64,000 bases of DNA from Actinomadura hibisca NBRC 15177 (GTDB taxonomy: Bacteria > Actinomycetota > Actinomycetes > Streptosporangiales > Streptosporangiaceae), in NCBI RefSeq assembly GCF_001552635.1, contig NZ_BCRO01000011.1, positions 248,001 to 312,000 on the forward strand, written 5' to 3'. The translations under genes and the position numbers were made by a program. The notes beneath the pieces were generated by a model. It did no database searches and had not been told where the DNA came from. It saw only the letters and a program-made list of their open reading frames with translations. The first letter of the stretch is position 1. Each line of letters starts with the position of its first letter. Positions 24,947 through 33,407 of this stretch are shown here, one piece after another.

Positions 24947-25492
24947 TCACTGCGGCTGTTCGTCGGTTTCGGCCAGCGGGAACAGGATGGGGCTGAGCAG
25001 GTGGGGCGCGCGGTCGGGCGACGGCGGATGCGACAGGTGGTCCGTGATCGCGTCCCGCATCTTGCCGATCAACTCGGCGCGTTCGCGCGGGCTCAGCCAG
25101 AGCACGTGCTGCCGGTAGCCCACCAGGTCCGTGACGGGATCGACGCCGTCGTGCTCCAGGTAACCGGTGAACTCGGCGAGCAGCGCGGCCATGGCGGCGG
25201 TGAACGCGCGACGATGGTCGGCCGCCGACATCGCCGCGATCGTGTCGGGGCCGACGGAGGCGCGTTCCTGCTGCAACCGGTAGCGGCGCTCCACGGCTCC
25301 GCGCACGCGCTGCTCCTCCGCCACCTCCAGGACACCGCCCTCGGCGAGCAGGCCGACGTGCCGGTAGACGGTGGCCTTGTGCACGTCGGGGATGCGGTCG
25401 GCCAGCTGGGCGGTGGTGAGGACCCGCCCGCCCGCCATGGCCTGGACGATGCGCAGCCGCACGGGATGGGCGAGCAGTTCCAAGGTGTCCAC
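24947..25492 (-). CDS. ArsR-like winged-helix regulator
   Basis: A 181-residue protein. The N-terminal 70 residues form a winged HTH of the ArsR/HTH_20 type: MDTLELLAHPVRLRIVQAMA, TTAQLADRIPDVHKATVYRH, VGLLAEGGVLEV. The C-terminal 110 residues are helical with an acidic, hydrophobic middle (AALLAEFTGYLEHDGVDPV) that may bind a ligand or mediate dimerisation. It is divergent from an alpha/beta hydrolase gene with 71 bp between the starts and likely controls it. Confidence 0.8.
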   Translation of the reverse strand: MDTLELLAHPVRLRIVQAMAGGRVLTTAQLADRIPDVHKATVYRHVGLLAEGGVLEVAEEQRVRGAVERRYRLQQERASVGPDTIAAMSAADHRRAFTAAMAALLAEFTGYLEHDGVDPVTDLVGYRQHVLWLSPRERAELIGKMRDAITDHLSHPPSPDRAPHLLSPILFPLAETDEQPQ

Positions 25493-25563
25493 ACGCCGAA
25501 TGATCGCACATCTGCTAACGTTCGCAGAGTTGCGAATGGTCGTCGCGTGGTCAAGGAGTGGTG

Positions 25564-26499
25564 ATGGGGTCCCTCGCTTCGGAAGATCGGAACGCGCCGC
25601 CTCTGGGAAGCCGCCACCAGGTGCGGGACCGGCGGCTGATGCTGCACCGGTCGGGCTCCGGCGGACCGGCCGTGGTGTTCCTGGCCGGTGCCGGGCAGGT
25701 CGGCTTGGACTATCTCACCGTCCACGATCGGGTGGCGGAGCTGACGTGCAGCGTTCTCTACGACCGGGGCGGCACCGGCTGGAGCGACCACGTCGAGCTG
25801 CCGCGCACCGCCGCCGACGTCACCGACGAGCTACGCGACCTGCTGCGCGTCGCTCAGATCGACGCCCCTTACATCCTGGTGGGGCACTCGCTGGGCGGGG
25901 CCTACGCGCGGCACTATGCTCAACGCTTTCCTGACGACGTGGCCGGGCTGCTTCTCCTGGATCCCTTCCACGAGGACCTGTACGAACTCGGCCCCCAGCA
26001 AGCCCGCGACCAGCTCGCGCAGATGCATCGCCAGCCGATCCCCGAACTGACGCCCGAACAGGAACAGCAGGCCCGCGTCCAGATCGCGCCGATGTTCGAC
26101 GCCTGGCCGGAGAACGTCCGGCAGCCGCTCATCGACCACCACGTCACCGCCGCGTGGAAGGCCGGGCTGCTGGAGGACCGCAACCTCTACGACCAGGTCG
26201 CCGCAGAACTACGGCAGGGACCGGAACTCCCGGACGTGCCGCTGATCGTCCTGACCGCGCTCGGGCATGACGACACCCAGGCGCACCTGTGGGCCGACCA
26301 GACGCTCCGGCAGATCAACGACCTCAAGACGAAGCTGCACGCGCGACTCGCCGCCTCCGTGCCGCGCGGGCAGCACCGCCTGCTCGACGCCGGGCACGGC
26401 TGGCTTCACCAGGAGCACCCCGACGCCGTCCTCCAGGCCGTCAGAGATCTCCTGGACGCCTCGGGCGCGCGGCGTCGAGGCACAGGTGGATGGTGGTGA
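25564..26499 (+). CDS. Alpha/beta hydrolase
   Basis: A 311-residue protein, starting at the ATG 25564 with AAGGAG seven bases upstream (in-frame GTGs lie before it). The oxyanion region is VVFLAGAGQVG. The nucleophile elbow is GHSLGGAYARHYA, so serine is the nucleophile. An acidic residue in the last third and the final histidine in LLDAGHGWLHQEHPD complete a plausible triad. Substrate unknown. The 3' end overlaps the converging molybdopterin-type gene by 59 bp. Confidence 0.82.
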   Translation: MGSLASEDRNAPPLGSRHQVRDRRLMLHRSGSGGPAVVFLAGAGQVGLDYLTVHDRVAELTCSVLYDRGGTGWSDHVELPRTAADVTDELRDLLRVAQIDAPYILVGHSLGGAYARHYAQRFPDDVAGLLLLDPFHEDLYELGPQQARDQLAQMHRQPIPELTPEQEQQARVQIAPMFDAWPENVRQPLIDHHVTAAWKAGLLEDRNLYDQVAAELRQGPELPDVPLIVLTALGHDDTQAHLWADQTLRQINDLKTKLHARLAASVPRGQHRLLDAGHGWLHQEHPDAVLQAVRDLLDASGARRRGTGGWW

Positions 26500-26926
26500 T
26501 CCCGCTGATGTTGCGAGCGCCGCAGTGGTCGCCGGGGACGACGAGCTGAGGTCCTTCGCCGTCGAGGACGCGGCCGTCCCGCGTCACCGCGATCAGGACG
26601 CGGGTGGCGGCGAACTCGGGGTCGAGTTCGGCCCAGGCGAGCAGGGTGCTGTGGCCGTCGCCGCCGTGCACGGTGATGAGGGTGCGCAGGCGGTCCCTGC
26701 GGTCGGGCGGGATGGCGGTGGCCCGTGCCGCGAGGTCGGCCAGGAGCGGGCCGGTGAAGTGGTGGCGTCTGCTTCCTGACCGGCGGCAGGAGAAGGTGAC
26801 GGCGGCCTCGCGCTGGGGCATGTCCCGCAGGTCGTCCATGGTGAAGGCGCGGGTGGACCGGGCGGGGTCGGCGGGGTGTGCCGTGGTGGAGATGAGCAGT
26901 CCGGTCCTGTCGATCGTGGACGGCAT
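26441..26926 (-). CDS. Molybdopterin-binding oxidoreductase-like domain protein (short)
   Basis: A 161-residue protein with a sulfite-oxidase/YedY-like Moco fold: TMDDLRDMPQREAAVTFSCR, then HHFTGPLLADLAARA, VHGGDGHSTLLAWAELDPEF, VLDGEGPQLVVPGDHCGARN and ISGITTIHL. The C in FSCR is in the place of the Mo-ligand cysteine, but the protein is shorter than typical catalytic members (about 200-300 residues). Many such short proteins are of unknown function. It is convergent with the hydrolase gene. Confidence 0.72.
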   Translation of the reverse strand: MPSTIDRTGLLISTTAHPADPARSTRAFTMDDLRDMPQREAAVTFSCRRSGSRRHHFTGPLLADLAARATAIPPDRRDRLRTLITVHGGDGHSTLLAWAELDPEFAATRVLIAVTRDGRVLDGEGPQLVVPGDHCGARNISGITTIHLCLDAARPRRPGDL

Positions 26927-27081
26927 CGATGACCCCTCGCCTCAAGGCTGCGAACGATGTGAAGCCTCCCGCCCAGTGTTCCCGGAGCGGAAGGCTTCCA
27001 CACTTATATGCGGCACTATGGCCTAAATGGGGTCGCAGATGCGATGAGACGAGCCGTTCTCCTTAGCGTTTGCGGAATCCG

Positions 27082-27957
27082 TCAGCGGGCCAGGTGGCCG
27101 CGCAGGAGTTCGGCCACCTCGTCGGCGGCCTGCTCCGGAATCCAGTGCCCGAAGCCGATCAGCGTGTGGAAGGCGTACGGGCCCGTCACGAACCTGCGCG
27201 TCAGCTCGGCCCCGGCACGGCTCAGCGCCGGGTCCTCGTCGCTCCGGATGAACAGGGTCGGGACCGTGACCCTGGCCAACCGCTTCGGCGAGTTGAACGG
27301 CATGGCCCGGTACCAGTGCAGCGCCGGGGTCAGCGCCCCCGAACCCACCAGGTGATCGACGTCCCTGGCGGCGTTGGCCTCGCTCTGCCCACCGGTGGCC
27401 AGCCCGGCGATGAGCCGCGACCTCGCCCGCCGGACGACCCCGCGCAGGACCAGCTCGGGCAACCAGGGGATCTGGAAGAGGTACATGTACCAGGACAGCA
27501 GGCACTGGCGGCTGGTGAACAGCGAGCGCATGAACGCGGCGGGGTGCGGGACCGACAGCGCGGTCACGGTGGCCACCACGTCGGGCCGGGTGGCGGCGAG
27601 CGTCCAGGCGACCGACGCGCCCCAGTCGTGCCCGACGACGTGCACCTTGCGGCCGTCGGGCACGGCCGTCCGGATGAGGGCGAGGACGTCCTCGGTGAGC
27701 TGGGACAGGCGGTAGGCGAACCTCCCGCGCGGGCGCGCGCGGGGCGAATATCCACGCTGGTCGGGTGCCAGCGTGCGGTATCCCGACGCGTGGAGCAGCG
27801 GTGCGAGCCGCTCCCAGGAGCGGGACGTCTGGGGGAAGCCGTGCAGCAGCACGACGACGTCCCCGCCGATCGGTCCTTGGTCGGCGACGTCGAACACCAG
27901 GCCGTCGCGCTCGAAGGAGGTGATCCGCTGCTGGCCGGTGTCGTGTTCGGTGGTCAT
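27082..27957 (-). CDS. Alpha/beta hydrolase, epoxide-hydrolase/dehalogenase type
   Basis: A 291-residue protein with HGFPQTSRSWERLAPLL as the oxyanion loop and VVGHDWGASVAW as the nucleophile elbow, where aspartate is the nucleophile. This is diagnostic of epoxide hydrolases and haloalkane dehalogenases. The cap domain spans about residues 130-215, and the final histidine is in GFGHWIPEQ. It is 33 bp downstream of the carotenoid oxygenase and probably co-transcribed, so its substrate could be a carotenoid-derived epoxide. That link is inferred from position. Confidence 0.83.
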   Translation of the reverse strand: MTTEHDTGQQRITSFERDGLVFDVADQGPIGGDVVVLLHGFPQTSRSWERLAPLLHASGYRTLAPDQRGYSPRARPRGRFAYRLSQLTEDVLALIRTAVPDGRKVHVVGHDWGASVAWTLAATRPDVVATVTALSVPHPAAFMRSLFTSRQCLLSWYMYLFQIPWLPELVLRGVVRRARSRLIAGLATGGQSEANAARDVDHLVGSGALTPALHWYRAMPFNSPKRLARVTVPTLFIRSDEDPALSRAGAELTRRFVTGPYAFHTLIGFGHWIPEQAADEVAELLRGHLAR

Positions 27958-27990
27958 GGGCGCCGTGGTCTCCTCGGTGGAAGGGCCGCG

Positions 27991-29430
27991 CTACGCGGTG
28001 AGGGGGTGGCCGGTCGAGCGTTGGATCCATTGCCCGTGGAAGGTGAGGCCGAGGCTTTCGGGGACGGGCAGCGTGCAGACGGGGCCGTCGGCGACGGCCT
28101 GCGCGTCGAAGATGACGATGTTCGTCGTCGCGGTGGCGAGGTGGGTCTGGTAGGCGATGAGCCAGCCCTGGTCGTCGAGCCGCTGGGCGGCGCGGGGCAC
28201 GAAGAGGGGTTCGCTGACCAGGTGGCCGGGGCCGTAGTCGTGGACGTCGGCTTCGCCGCGCTCGGTGTCGTAGCGCGCGACCGCCGTCATGAACAGGCCC
28301 CCGGTCGCGTCGCTGACGGCCGCGCCGTAGACGTTGCGGTGCGCCGTGGTGGACCGGCGCAGGTCGATGGTGGGCCACTCCAGCGGCAGCGCGTGGAGCT
28401 GGTGCGACTCGACCTTGCCGGAGGCGTCGACGCGGTAGCGCCACAGGCGGCCGACGGGGAGGCAGGCCGGGTCGGTGAGGTGGCTCATGCTGGAGATGGC
28501 CTCGTGCATGACGGTCCAGGACCGGAAGCGGACGAGGTCGAACACGATGTCCTCGCCGTCGTCGTAGGCCCCGGCGAAGTGCCACTGGAACCACGGGTCG
28601 GTCTCCACGACGCGGAACGGCCCGCCGGCGCGCGGGACGAGCAGGATGCGCGTGGCCTCGTCGCCGTGCCAGCGCATCGCCTGGAACGCCGGGACGCGGC
28701 CGGACGCCACGGCGGCCATGTCGAGGATGACGGGGCCGAGGCAGAACACCAGGTGGGTGGCCGTCATGGCGAAGTCGTGGACCATGTAGCGGCGCGGCAG
28801 CCGGATCGTGCGCAGGTGCTCGGTCGGACGGCCCCGCCTGGAGCGGTAGATCTCCAACTGGGGGCGCGGGCCGTAGACGCAGCCGAAGTTCCACAACTCG
28901 GCGGCCTCGGGGTCCCAGCACGGGTGCGCCGAGTAGGGCGTGCCGAGCCGGCGGCCGAAGGGTCCTGACGGCTCCAGCGCGCCGCCGAGGTCGCAACGAC
29001 CGAGGGTGTCGAGCGTGCCGGGGTCCAGCTCCCAGGGCCGGTCGCCCTCCCAGAGCGCCAGCAGCCTGCCGTCGATCATCGTCACCGACGTGTTGGCCTG
29101 CGAGGCGGCCGGGCGGAGCAACATGTTGCGGAGCCGGCCGCCCGCCGCGTTGGAGCCGCCCAGCCGGAGCGGCGGCCCGTCGCCGTCCCGGGCGGTGCGG
29201 GAGGCCCGGTAGGAGGGGGTGCGGACGTAGCGGGAGCGGACGCGCACCGGCGCGCCGGGCTCGAACGTCACCGCGCTGACCAGGCCGTCCCCGTCGATGA
29301 CGTAGTCGGACAGGTGGTTGCCCGCACCGTTGCGGTAGAGGGTTCCGGCCAGGTCCGCGGGGACGCTCCCCTGGCTCGGGCGGAGTTCGGCGTCGGCCTC
29401 CCGGGCCCGGCCGCCGCGACGCAGATCCAT
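27991..29430 (-). CDS. Carotenoid cleavage oxygenase (RPE65 family)
   Basis: From the ATG at 29430 (MDLRRGGRAREADAELRPSQ) the protein has 479 residues. The four iron-binding histidines are visible in SAHPCWDPE, MVHDFAMT, WQWHFAGAYDD and TFHGQWIQRS. The N-terminal GTLYRNGAG and several propeller strands support the seven-bladed fold. Such enzymes split carotenoids or stilbenoids with O2 and a non-haem Fe(II). The start was chosen because GGAG precedes it and upstream ATGs fall inside the operator. Confidence 0.87.
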   Translation of the reverse strand: MDLRRGGRAREADAELRPSQGSVPADLAGTLYRNGAGNHLSDYVIDGDGLVSAVTFEPGAPVRVRSRYVRTPSYRASRTARDGDGPPLRLGGSNAAGGRLRNMLLRPAASQANTSVTMIDGRLLALWEGDRPWELDPGTLDTLGRCDLGGALEPSGPFGRRLGTPYSAHPCWDPEAAELWNFGCVYGPRPQLEIYRSRRGRPTEHLRTIRLPRRYMVHDFAMTATHLVFCLGPVILDMAAVASGRVPAFQAMRWHGDEATRILLVPRAGGPFRVVETDPWFQWHFAGAYDDGEDIVFDLVRFRSWTVMHEAISSMSHLTDPACLPVGRLWRYRVDASGKVESHQLHALPLEWPTIDLRRSTTAHRNVYGAAVSDATGGLFMTAVARYDTERGEADVHDYGPGHLVSEPLFVPRAAQRLDDQGWLIAYQTHLATATTNIVIFDAQAVADGPVCTLPVPESLGLTFHGQWIQRSTGHPLTA

Positions 29431-29441
29431 GCGCGCTCCAA

Positions 29442-29479
29442 TGTGATCAGTGAACACATTCATGTGAGCACTGATCACA
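29442..29479. promoter_or_regulatory. 38-bp palindromic operator between carotenoid oxygenase and tetR
   Basis: The outer arms TGTGATCAGTG and CACTGATCACA (11 bp, perfect) flank an inner inverted repeat CACAT/ATGTG. The dyad lies 12 bp from the oxygenase start and about 44 bp from the tetR start. Its size fits two TetR dimers, as in QacR-like sites. Probably autoregulated. Confidence 0.75.
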
Positions 29480-29522
29480 TCTGCTCGCGGGACCGTTGTC
29501 AAGGTGTGGTACGACTGGCTGA

Positions 29523-30122
29523 ATGAGCACCCGACGGCCCTACCACCACGGCTCGCTGCCCGAGACGCTGGTCGCGCACGCCGTCCGGTTGCTGGACGAG
29601 GCGGGCCCTGAGGCGGTGGTCGTCCGGGAGGTGGCGCGCCGGGCGGGGGTGTCCCCGTCGGCGCCGTTCCGGCACTTTCCGGACCGGGCGGCGCTGCTGG
29701 CCGCCGTCGCCGAGGCCGTCGCGGTGGACTTCGGCGAGATCCAGATGGCGGCGGTGGAGGCGGCCGACGCCGTGCCGTTCCGGGCGCTGGGCATGGCGTT
29801 CGTGCAGTACGCGCTGGACTACCCGCACCGGTTCGCGCTGCTGCGCGGCACCGTCTTCGGCGCGGATCGCACGCCCGCGCTGGAGGAGGGGCACCGCGCG
29901 TTCACCGGGCGCGTCACCGAACTGATCGTCGCGGGGCAGCGGCGCGGCGAGTTGCGGAAGGCCGATCCCGAGCTGGTCAGGATCGCGGCCCAGGCGCTGG
30001 TCTACGGCCTTTCGCAGATGTTCGTGGACGGCTATCTCGACGCGTCCCGGGCCGATGCGCTGATCGACCAGGTCGTCGACCTGTTCGGTCTGGGCGTCCT
30101 CGCGCCGGGCGGCGGGAAGTAG
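29523..30122 (+). CDS. TetR family regulator
   Basis: A 199-residue protein. The HTH is VVREVARRAGVSPSAPFRHF, followed by PDRAALLAAVAEA. The C-terminal half matches TetR_C with MAFVQYALDYPHRFALLRG. It is divergent from the carotenoid oxygenase with the 38-bp operator in between, so it most likely represses that gene and itself. Its last 146 bp overlap the C-terminus of the MmpL-type gene on the other strand. Confidence 0.88.
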   Translation: MSTRRPYHHGSLPETLVAHAVRLLDEAGPEAVVVREVARRAGVSPSAPFRHFPDRAALLAAVAEAVAVDFGEIQMAAVEAADAVPFRALGMAFVQYALDYPHRFALLRGTVFGADRTPALEEGHRAFTGRVTELIVAGQRRGELRKADPELVRIAAQALVYGLSQMFVDGYLDASRADALIDQVVDLFGLGVLAPGGGK

Positions 30123-32247
30123 GGCGCGCCGGCCACAGGGCGCGGTCGCCGAGGAGGCGCACGATGGCGGGCACCAGCAGCGGCCGGATCAGGAAGGTGT
30201 CCAGCAGCACGCCGAACGCCATGGCGAAGCCGAACTGGAACAGCTCGCGGATCGGTTGCGTCATCAGCACGGCGAACGTCGCCGCGAGGATCAGGCCCGC
30301 CGACGAGACGACGCCGCCGGTGCGGGTGAGCGCGGCGCTGATGGCCTGCGCCGGTGGCGCGTTGCGCAGCTCCTGCTTGAACCGGCTCATGAGGAAGATG
30401 TTGTAGTCCACGCCGAGCGCGACGAGGAAGACGAAGATGTAGGCGGTGACGCGGTTGCCGATGCCCTCGTCGCCCAGGACGGTCACGGTGAGGAAGGTGG
30501 TGACGCCCAGCGTGGCCAGGAACGACAGGACGAGCGTCGCCACCAGGTAGAGCGGTGCGAGCAGCGACCGCAGCAGCAGGATCAGGACCGCCGTGACGAT
30601 GGCCAGGACCAGCAGCACGATGGCGGTCGTGTCGCGGTCGAGGGCCGAGCGGATGTCGGCGTTCTGGGCCGTCTCGCCCGTGATGAGCACCGTGGCGTCC
30701 GCGGCACCGGCGGCCTGGGCCGCGTCCCGTGCGGTCTTCTTGAGCGGGCCGACGGCGTCGAGCGCCTCAGAGCTGTAGGGATCGAGGTCGAGGGCGACGT
30801 CGTAGAAGGCCGTCTTGCCGTCCGGGCCGAAACGGGGCTGCTTCCCGACGCGGGAGACGTGGTCGGCGTCGGCGAGCGCGGTGACGATGCCTGCGGGGAC
30901 GGGGCCGGAGCGCAGGTCGTTCTGGGACCGGACGATGACGGTGCTGGGCGCGATCTCACCAGGGCCGAACTCCTCCTGGATGAGCTGCTGCCCGCGCTCC
31001 GATTCGGTGGCGGCGCGGAAGCCGCTGAGCGAGTTGAAGCTCTCCTGGTAGCCGAGCAACCCGGCGCTCATCACCAGCAGCAGCGCGATCACGCCCGTGG
31101 CCACCCGGACCGGGGCGCGGGCGACGAGGTCGGCGACGCGGTGCCAGACGCCCGCGCCACGGCTGCGCTCGGCGGCCTTGGCCACACCGCCCGGCCAGAA
31201 GACACTTCCGCCCAGCAGCAGGACCAGGGCCGGAATGAAGGTGAACGCCACCAGCGCCATGACCGCGACGCCGAGCGCGAGGTACGGCCCGAAGCCGTGC
31301 AGCGCCGGGGAGGCCGCCACGAGCAGGGCGAACATGGCGAGCACGATGGTGGACGCGCTGGCGAGCACGGACTCGGCCGTCCGGCGCACCGCCGTCTGCA
31401 TCGCGCGCGGGCGGTCCGGCTCGTCGAGCAGGGCCTCGCGGTACCGGGCGGTGATGATCAACGCGTAGTCCGTGCCCACGCCGAACAGCAGGACCGTCAT
31501 GATCGAGGCGGTCTGGGAGCTGACGGTGATGGCTCCGGCGTCCGCCAGGAGCGCGCCGGTCGCCTCCGCCACGCGCATCGCGACGCCGACGGCGAGCAGC
31601 GGCACCAGCGCCATCAGCGGCGAGCGGTAGATGACCAGCAGCAGCACCAGGACGAGCAGGATCGTCGCCAGGAGCATGACCTTGTCGCCGCCGCTGAAGA
31701 CCTTCACGGTGTCGGTGGCGATCCCGGCCGGACCGGTCACGGCGACCTCGGCGGGTCCGGCGCGGTCGGCGGCGAGGGCGCGCACGTCGTCGACGGCCTT
31801 CTGGAAGGACTTGTCGGAGGGGCTGCCGGTCATGGGCACGATGACGAGCTGCGCGCCACGGTCCCGCGAGACCAGCTCGGCCGCGGCGGCGGGGGCCGTC
31901 ACGGTGGAGACCACGCCTGCGACCTGGCGGGGCCGGGCGGTGCCCGACAGCGCCGAGGTGATGTCCGCGACGGCCTTCGCGGCGGCGTCGGGGCCCTCGC
32001 CGCGCACCACGATGATCGCGGGCGTCGTGTCCTGGCCCGGGAGCTGCGTGCGGACGAGGTCGCGGGCCTTCATGGAGTCGGAGGCGGCGGGCGGGAGGTT
32101 GGCGGAGGCGTTGTCCTCCACGGACTTCAGGTCGGGGGCGACACCGGCGAGCAGGCCCGCCGCCAACACCCAGAACGCGACCACGGCGGCGGCGCGTCTT
32201 CTCGATCCCAGGAGTCCCCGGAGCAGGCGGGAGTACATCGGTTGCAT
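29977..32247 (-). CDS. MmpL/RND-type exporter
   Basis: A protein of 756 residues from the ATG at 32247 (MQPMYSRLLRG). About 12 membrane segments in two halves flank the soluble domains: helix 1 is AAVVAFWVLAAGLLAGV, a pore loop is near SPSDKSFQKAVDDV, and GTDYALIITARYRE is the RND signature of helix 4-5. The second half repeats this with GVDYNIFLMSRFKQEL. It is a proton-driven exporter of lipids or drugs. The C-terminal 55 residues are Arg/Pro rich and run over the end of the convergent tetR gene, which may reflect a lost stop codon. Confidence 0.86.
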   Translation of the reverse strand: MQPMYSRLLRGLLGSRRRAAAVVAFWVLAAGLLAGVAPDLKSVEDNASANLPPAASDSMKARDLVRTQLPGQDTTPAIIVVRGEGPDAAAKAVADITSALSGTARPRQVAGVVSTVTAPAAAAELVSRDRGAQLVIVPMTGSPSDKSFQKAVDDVRALAADRAGPAEVAVTGPAGIATDTVKVFSGGDKVMLLATILLVLVLLLVIYRSPLMALVPLLAVGVAMRVAEATGALLADAGAITVSSQTASIMTVLLFGVGTDYALIITARYREALLDEPDRPRAMQTAVRRTAESVLASASTIVLAMFALLVAASPALHGFGPYLALGVAVMALVAFTFIPALVLLLGGSVFWPGGVAKAAERSRGAGVWHRVADLVARAPVRVATGVIALLLVMSAGLLGYQESFNSLSGFRAATESERGQQLIQEEFGPGEIAPSTVIVRSQNDLRSGPVPAGIVTALADADHVSRVGKQPRFGPDGKTAFYDVALDLDPYSSEALDAVGPLKKTARDAAQAAGAADATVLITGETAQNADIRSALDRDTTAIVLLVLAIVTAVLILLLRSLLAPLYLVATLVLSFLATLGVTTFLTVTVLGDEGIGNRVTAYIFVFLVALGVDYNIFLMSRFKQELRNAPPAQAISAALTRTGGVVSSAGLILAATFAVLMTQPIRELFQFGFAMAFGVLLDTFLIRPLLVPAIVRLLGDRALWPARPTSRRPARGRPDRTGRRPGRSAHRPGTRRDSRPRTSAKGRRPAPGPRS

Positions 32248-32279
32248 CGGGCGGCCTTCGGCAGGGGGCACGGATGAAA

Positions 32280-32303
32280 CTTAGCGACAGGGGTGTCGCT
32301 AAG
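32280..32303. promoter_or_regulatory. Palindromic operator between mmpL and tetR
   Basis: Perfect 10-bp arms CTTAGCGACA and TGTCGCTAAG with a GGGG centre. It lies 33 bp from the mmpL start and 90 bp from the tetR start. This is a typical TetR-family site, for the regulator at 32393. Confidence 0.72.
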
Positions 32304-32392
32304 ATGGCGTCAAGCTAACACGGTGCCGCCCGTGCTCCGGACGCGGGGTAGATTGGCGCGGGACGGCGCGGCGCCCGGACGGAGCGGAGGAC

Positions 32393-32977
32393 ATGCCGAA
32401 GATCCAGGCAGGCAGCCTCCGCGAGCACCGGGCCCAGCGGCTCGCGCAGCTCATCGACGCGGCCGAGGCGATCCTGAACGAGGGCGGCGTCGAGGCCCTC
32501 ACCGCCGGCGCGGTCGCCGCGCGGGCGGGCATCGCGCGCAACAGCATCTACCGCTACTTCGACTCGATCGAGGACCTGCTGGAGCTGGTCGTGACGCGGG
32601 AGTTCCCCGCGTGGATCGACTCCGTGGAGCGGGCGATCGCGGCCGAGAGCGCGCCCGAGGAGCGGGCGGCCGCCTACGTGCGGGCCAACCTCGAACAGGC
32701 GGCGCGCGGCACCCACGGCTGGCGGGCGTCGCTCTCGCGCGGCTCGTTGTCGCAGTCGGCGCGGGAGCGCGTGAAGGATCTGCACGGCTCGCTGCACCGG
32801 GCGCTCGCCGAGGTCATCGACGAGCTGGGACGTCCGCAGCCGGAACTGACCGTCGCCGTGCTCCAGGCCGTGGTCGACGCGTGCATCCGGCGGATCGACC
32901 AGGGCGACGACCTGGCGACGGTGGCCGACTTCGCGTCAAAGGCCACGCACCGGCTGCTGGCCGAGGACCACCCCTAA
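32393..32977 (+). CDS. TetR family regulator
   Basis: A 194-residue protein with GGAGG before the ATG. The HTH is ALTAGAVAARAGIARNSIYRYF, followed by DSIEDLLELVVTREF. The C-terminal ligand domain matches TetR_C_11-like proteins. It is divergent from the mmpL exporter with a palindrome between them, so it is the probable repressor of the exporter. Its stop codon overlaps the stop of the VOC gene on the other strand. Confidence 0.88.
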   Translation: MPKIQAGSLREHRAQRLAQLIDAAEAILNEGGVEALTAGAVAARAGIARNSIYRYFDSIEDLLELVVTREFPAWIDSVERAIAAESAPEERAAAYVRANLEQAARGTHGWRASLSRGSLSQSARERVKDLHGSLHRALAEVIDELGRPQPELTVAVLQAVVDACIRRIDQGDDLATVADFASKATHRLLAEDHP

Positions 32978-33348
32978 GAGACGCGCTCCTGGAGCAGGCA
33001 GAACTCGTTCCCCTCCGGGTCGGCGAGCACGTACCAGGACTCGTCGCCGCTCTGCCCGACGTCGGCGCGTTGCGCGCCTGCGGCGAGGAGGCGTTCGAGC
33101 TCGGCTTCCTGGTCGCGGTCGGTGACGCTGACGTCGAGGTGCAGGCGCAGCTTGCCGTTCTTGGGCTCGTCGGTCCGGCTGAGGATCAGGATGGGCTGGA
33201 GGCCACCGAACCCCCCTTCCCGGGGCCCGATCGCGATATCGCCGTCTTCCCGCTCCAACTCTACGAAGTCCAGAATCTCGCACCAGAAACTGGCGAGCTT
33301 CTCGGGCTCACGGCAATCCAACACGAGTTCTGTAATACGGCACGCCAT
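32974..33348 (-). CDS. VOC family (glyoxalase-like) protein
   Basis: A 124-residue single-domain protein: ELVLDCREPEKLASFWCEIL, DFVELE, then GGFGGLQPILILSRTDEP, LRLHLDVSVTDRD and YVLADPEGNEFCLLQE. The strand-loop pattern and the final E in NEFCL (usual metal ligand E) fit the vicinal-oxygen-chelate fold. These proteins act as dioxygenases, isomerases or drug-binding resistance proteins. No specific substrate can be assigned. Confidence 0.85.
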   Translation of the reverse strand: MACRITELVLDCREPEKLASFWCEILDFVELEREDGDIAIGPREGGFGGLQPILILSRTDEPKNGKLRLHLDVSVTDRDQEAELERLLAAGAQRADVGQSGDESWYVLADPEGNEFCLLQERVS

Positions 33349-33407
33349 GCGCTACTCCTACCCCAGCAGCCCCACGACGCACCCCAAGTTTTCCGCGCGG
33401 AGGTCGA

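Noticed and set aside
27023-28996. A 657-residue minus-strand frame covering hydrolase and carotenoid oxygenase
   Set aside because: It is an alternative frame of the same strand, Arg/Pro-rich, and lacks motifs. The real genes in the other frame have all catalytic residues.
30256-32277. A 673-residue plus-strand frame antisense to the mmpL gene
   Set aside because: Highly charged repetitive composition typical of a shadow frame in GC-rich DNA. The MmpL gene on the other strand is convincing.
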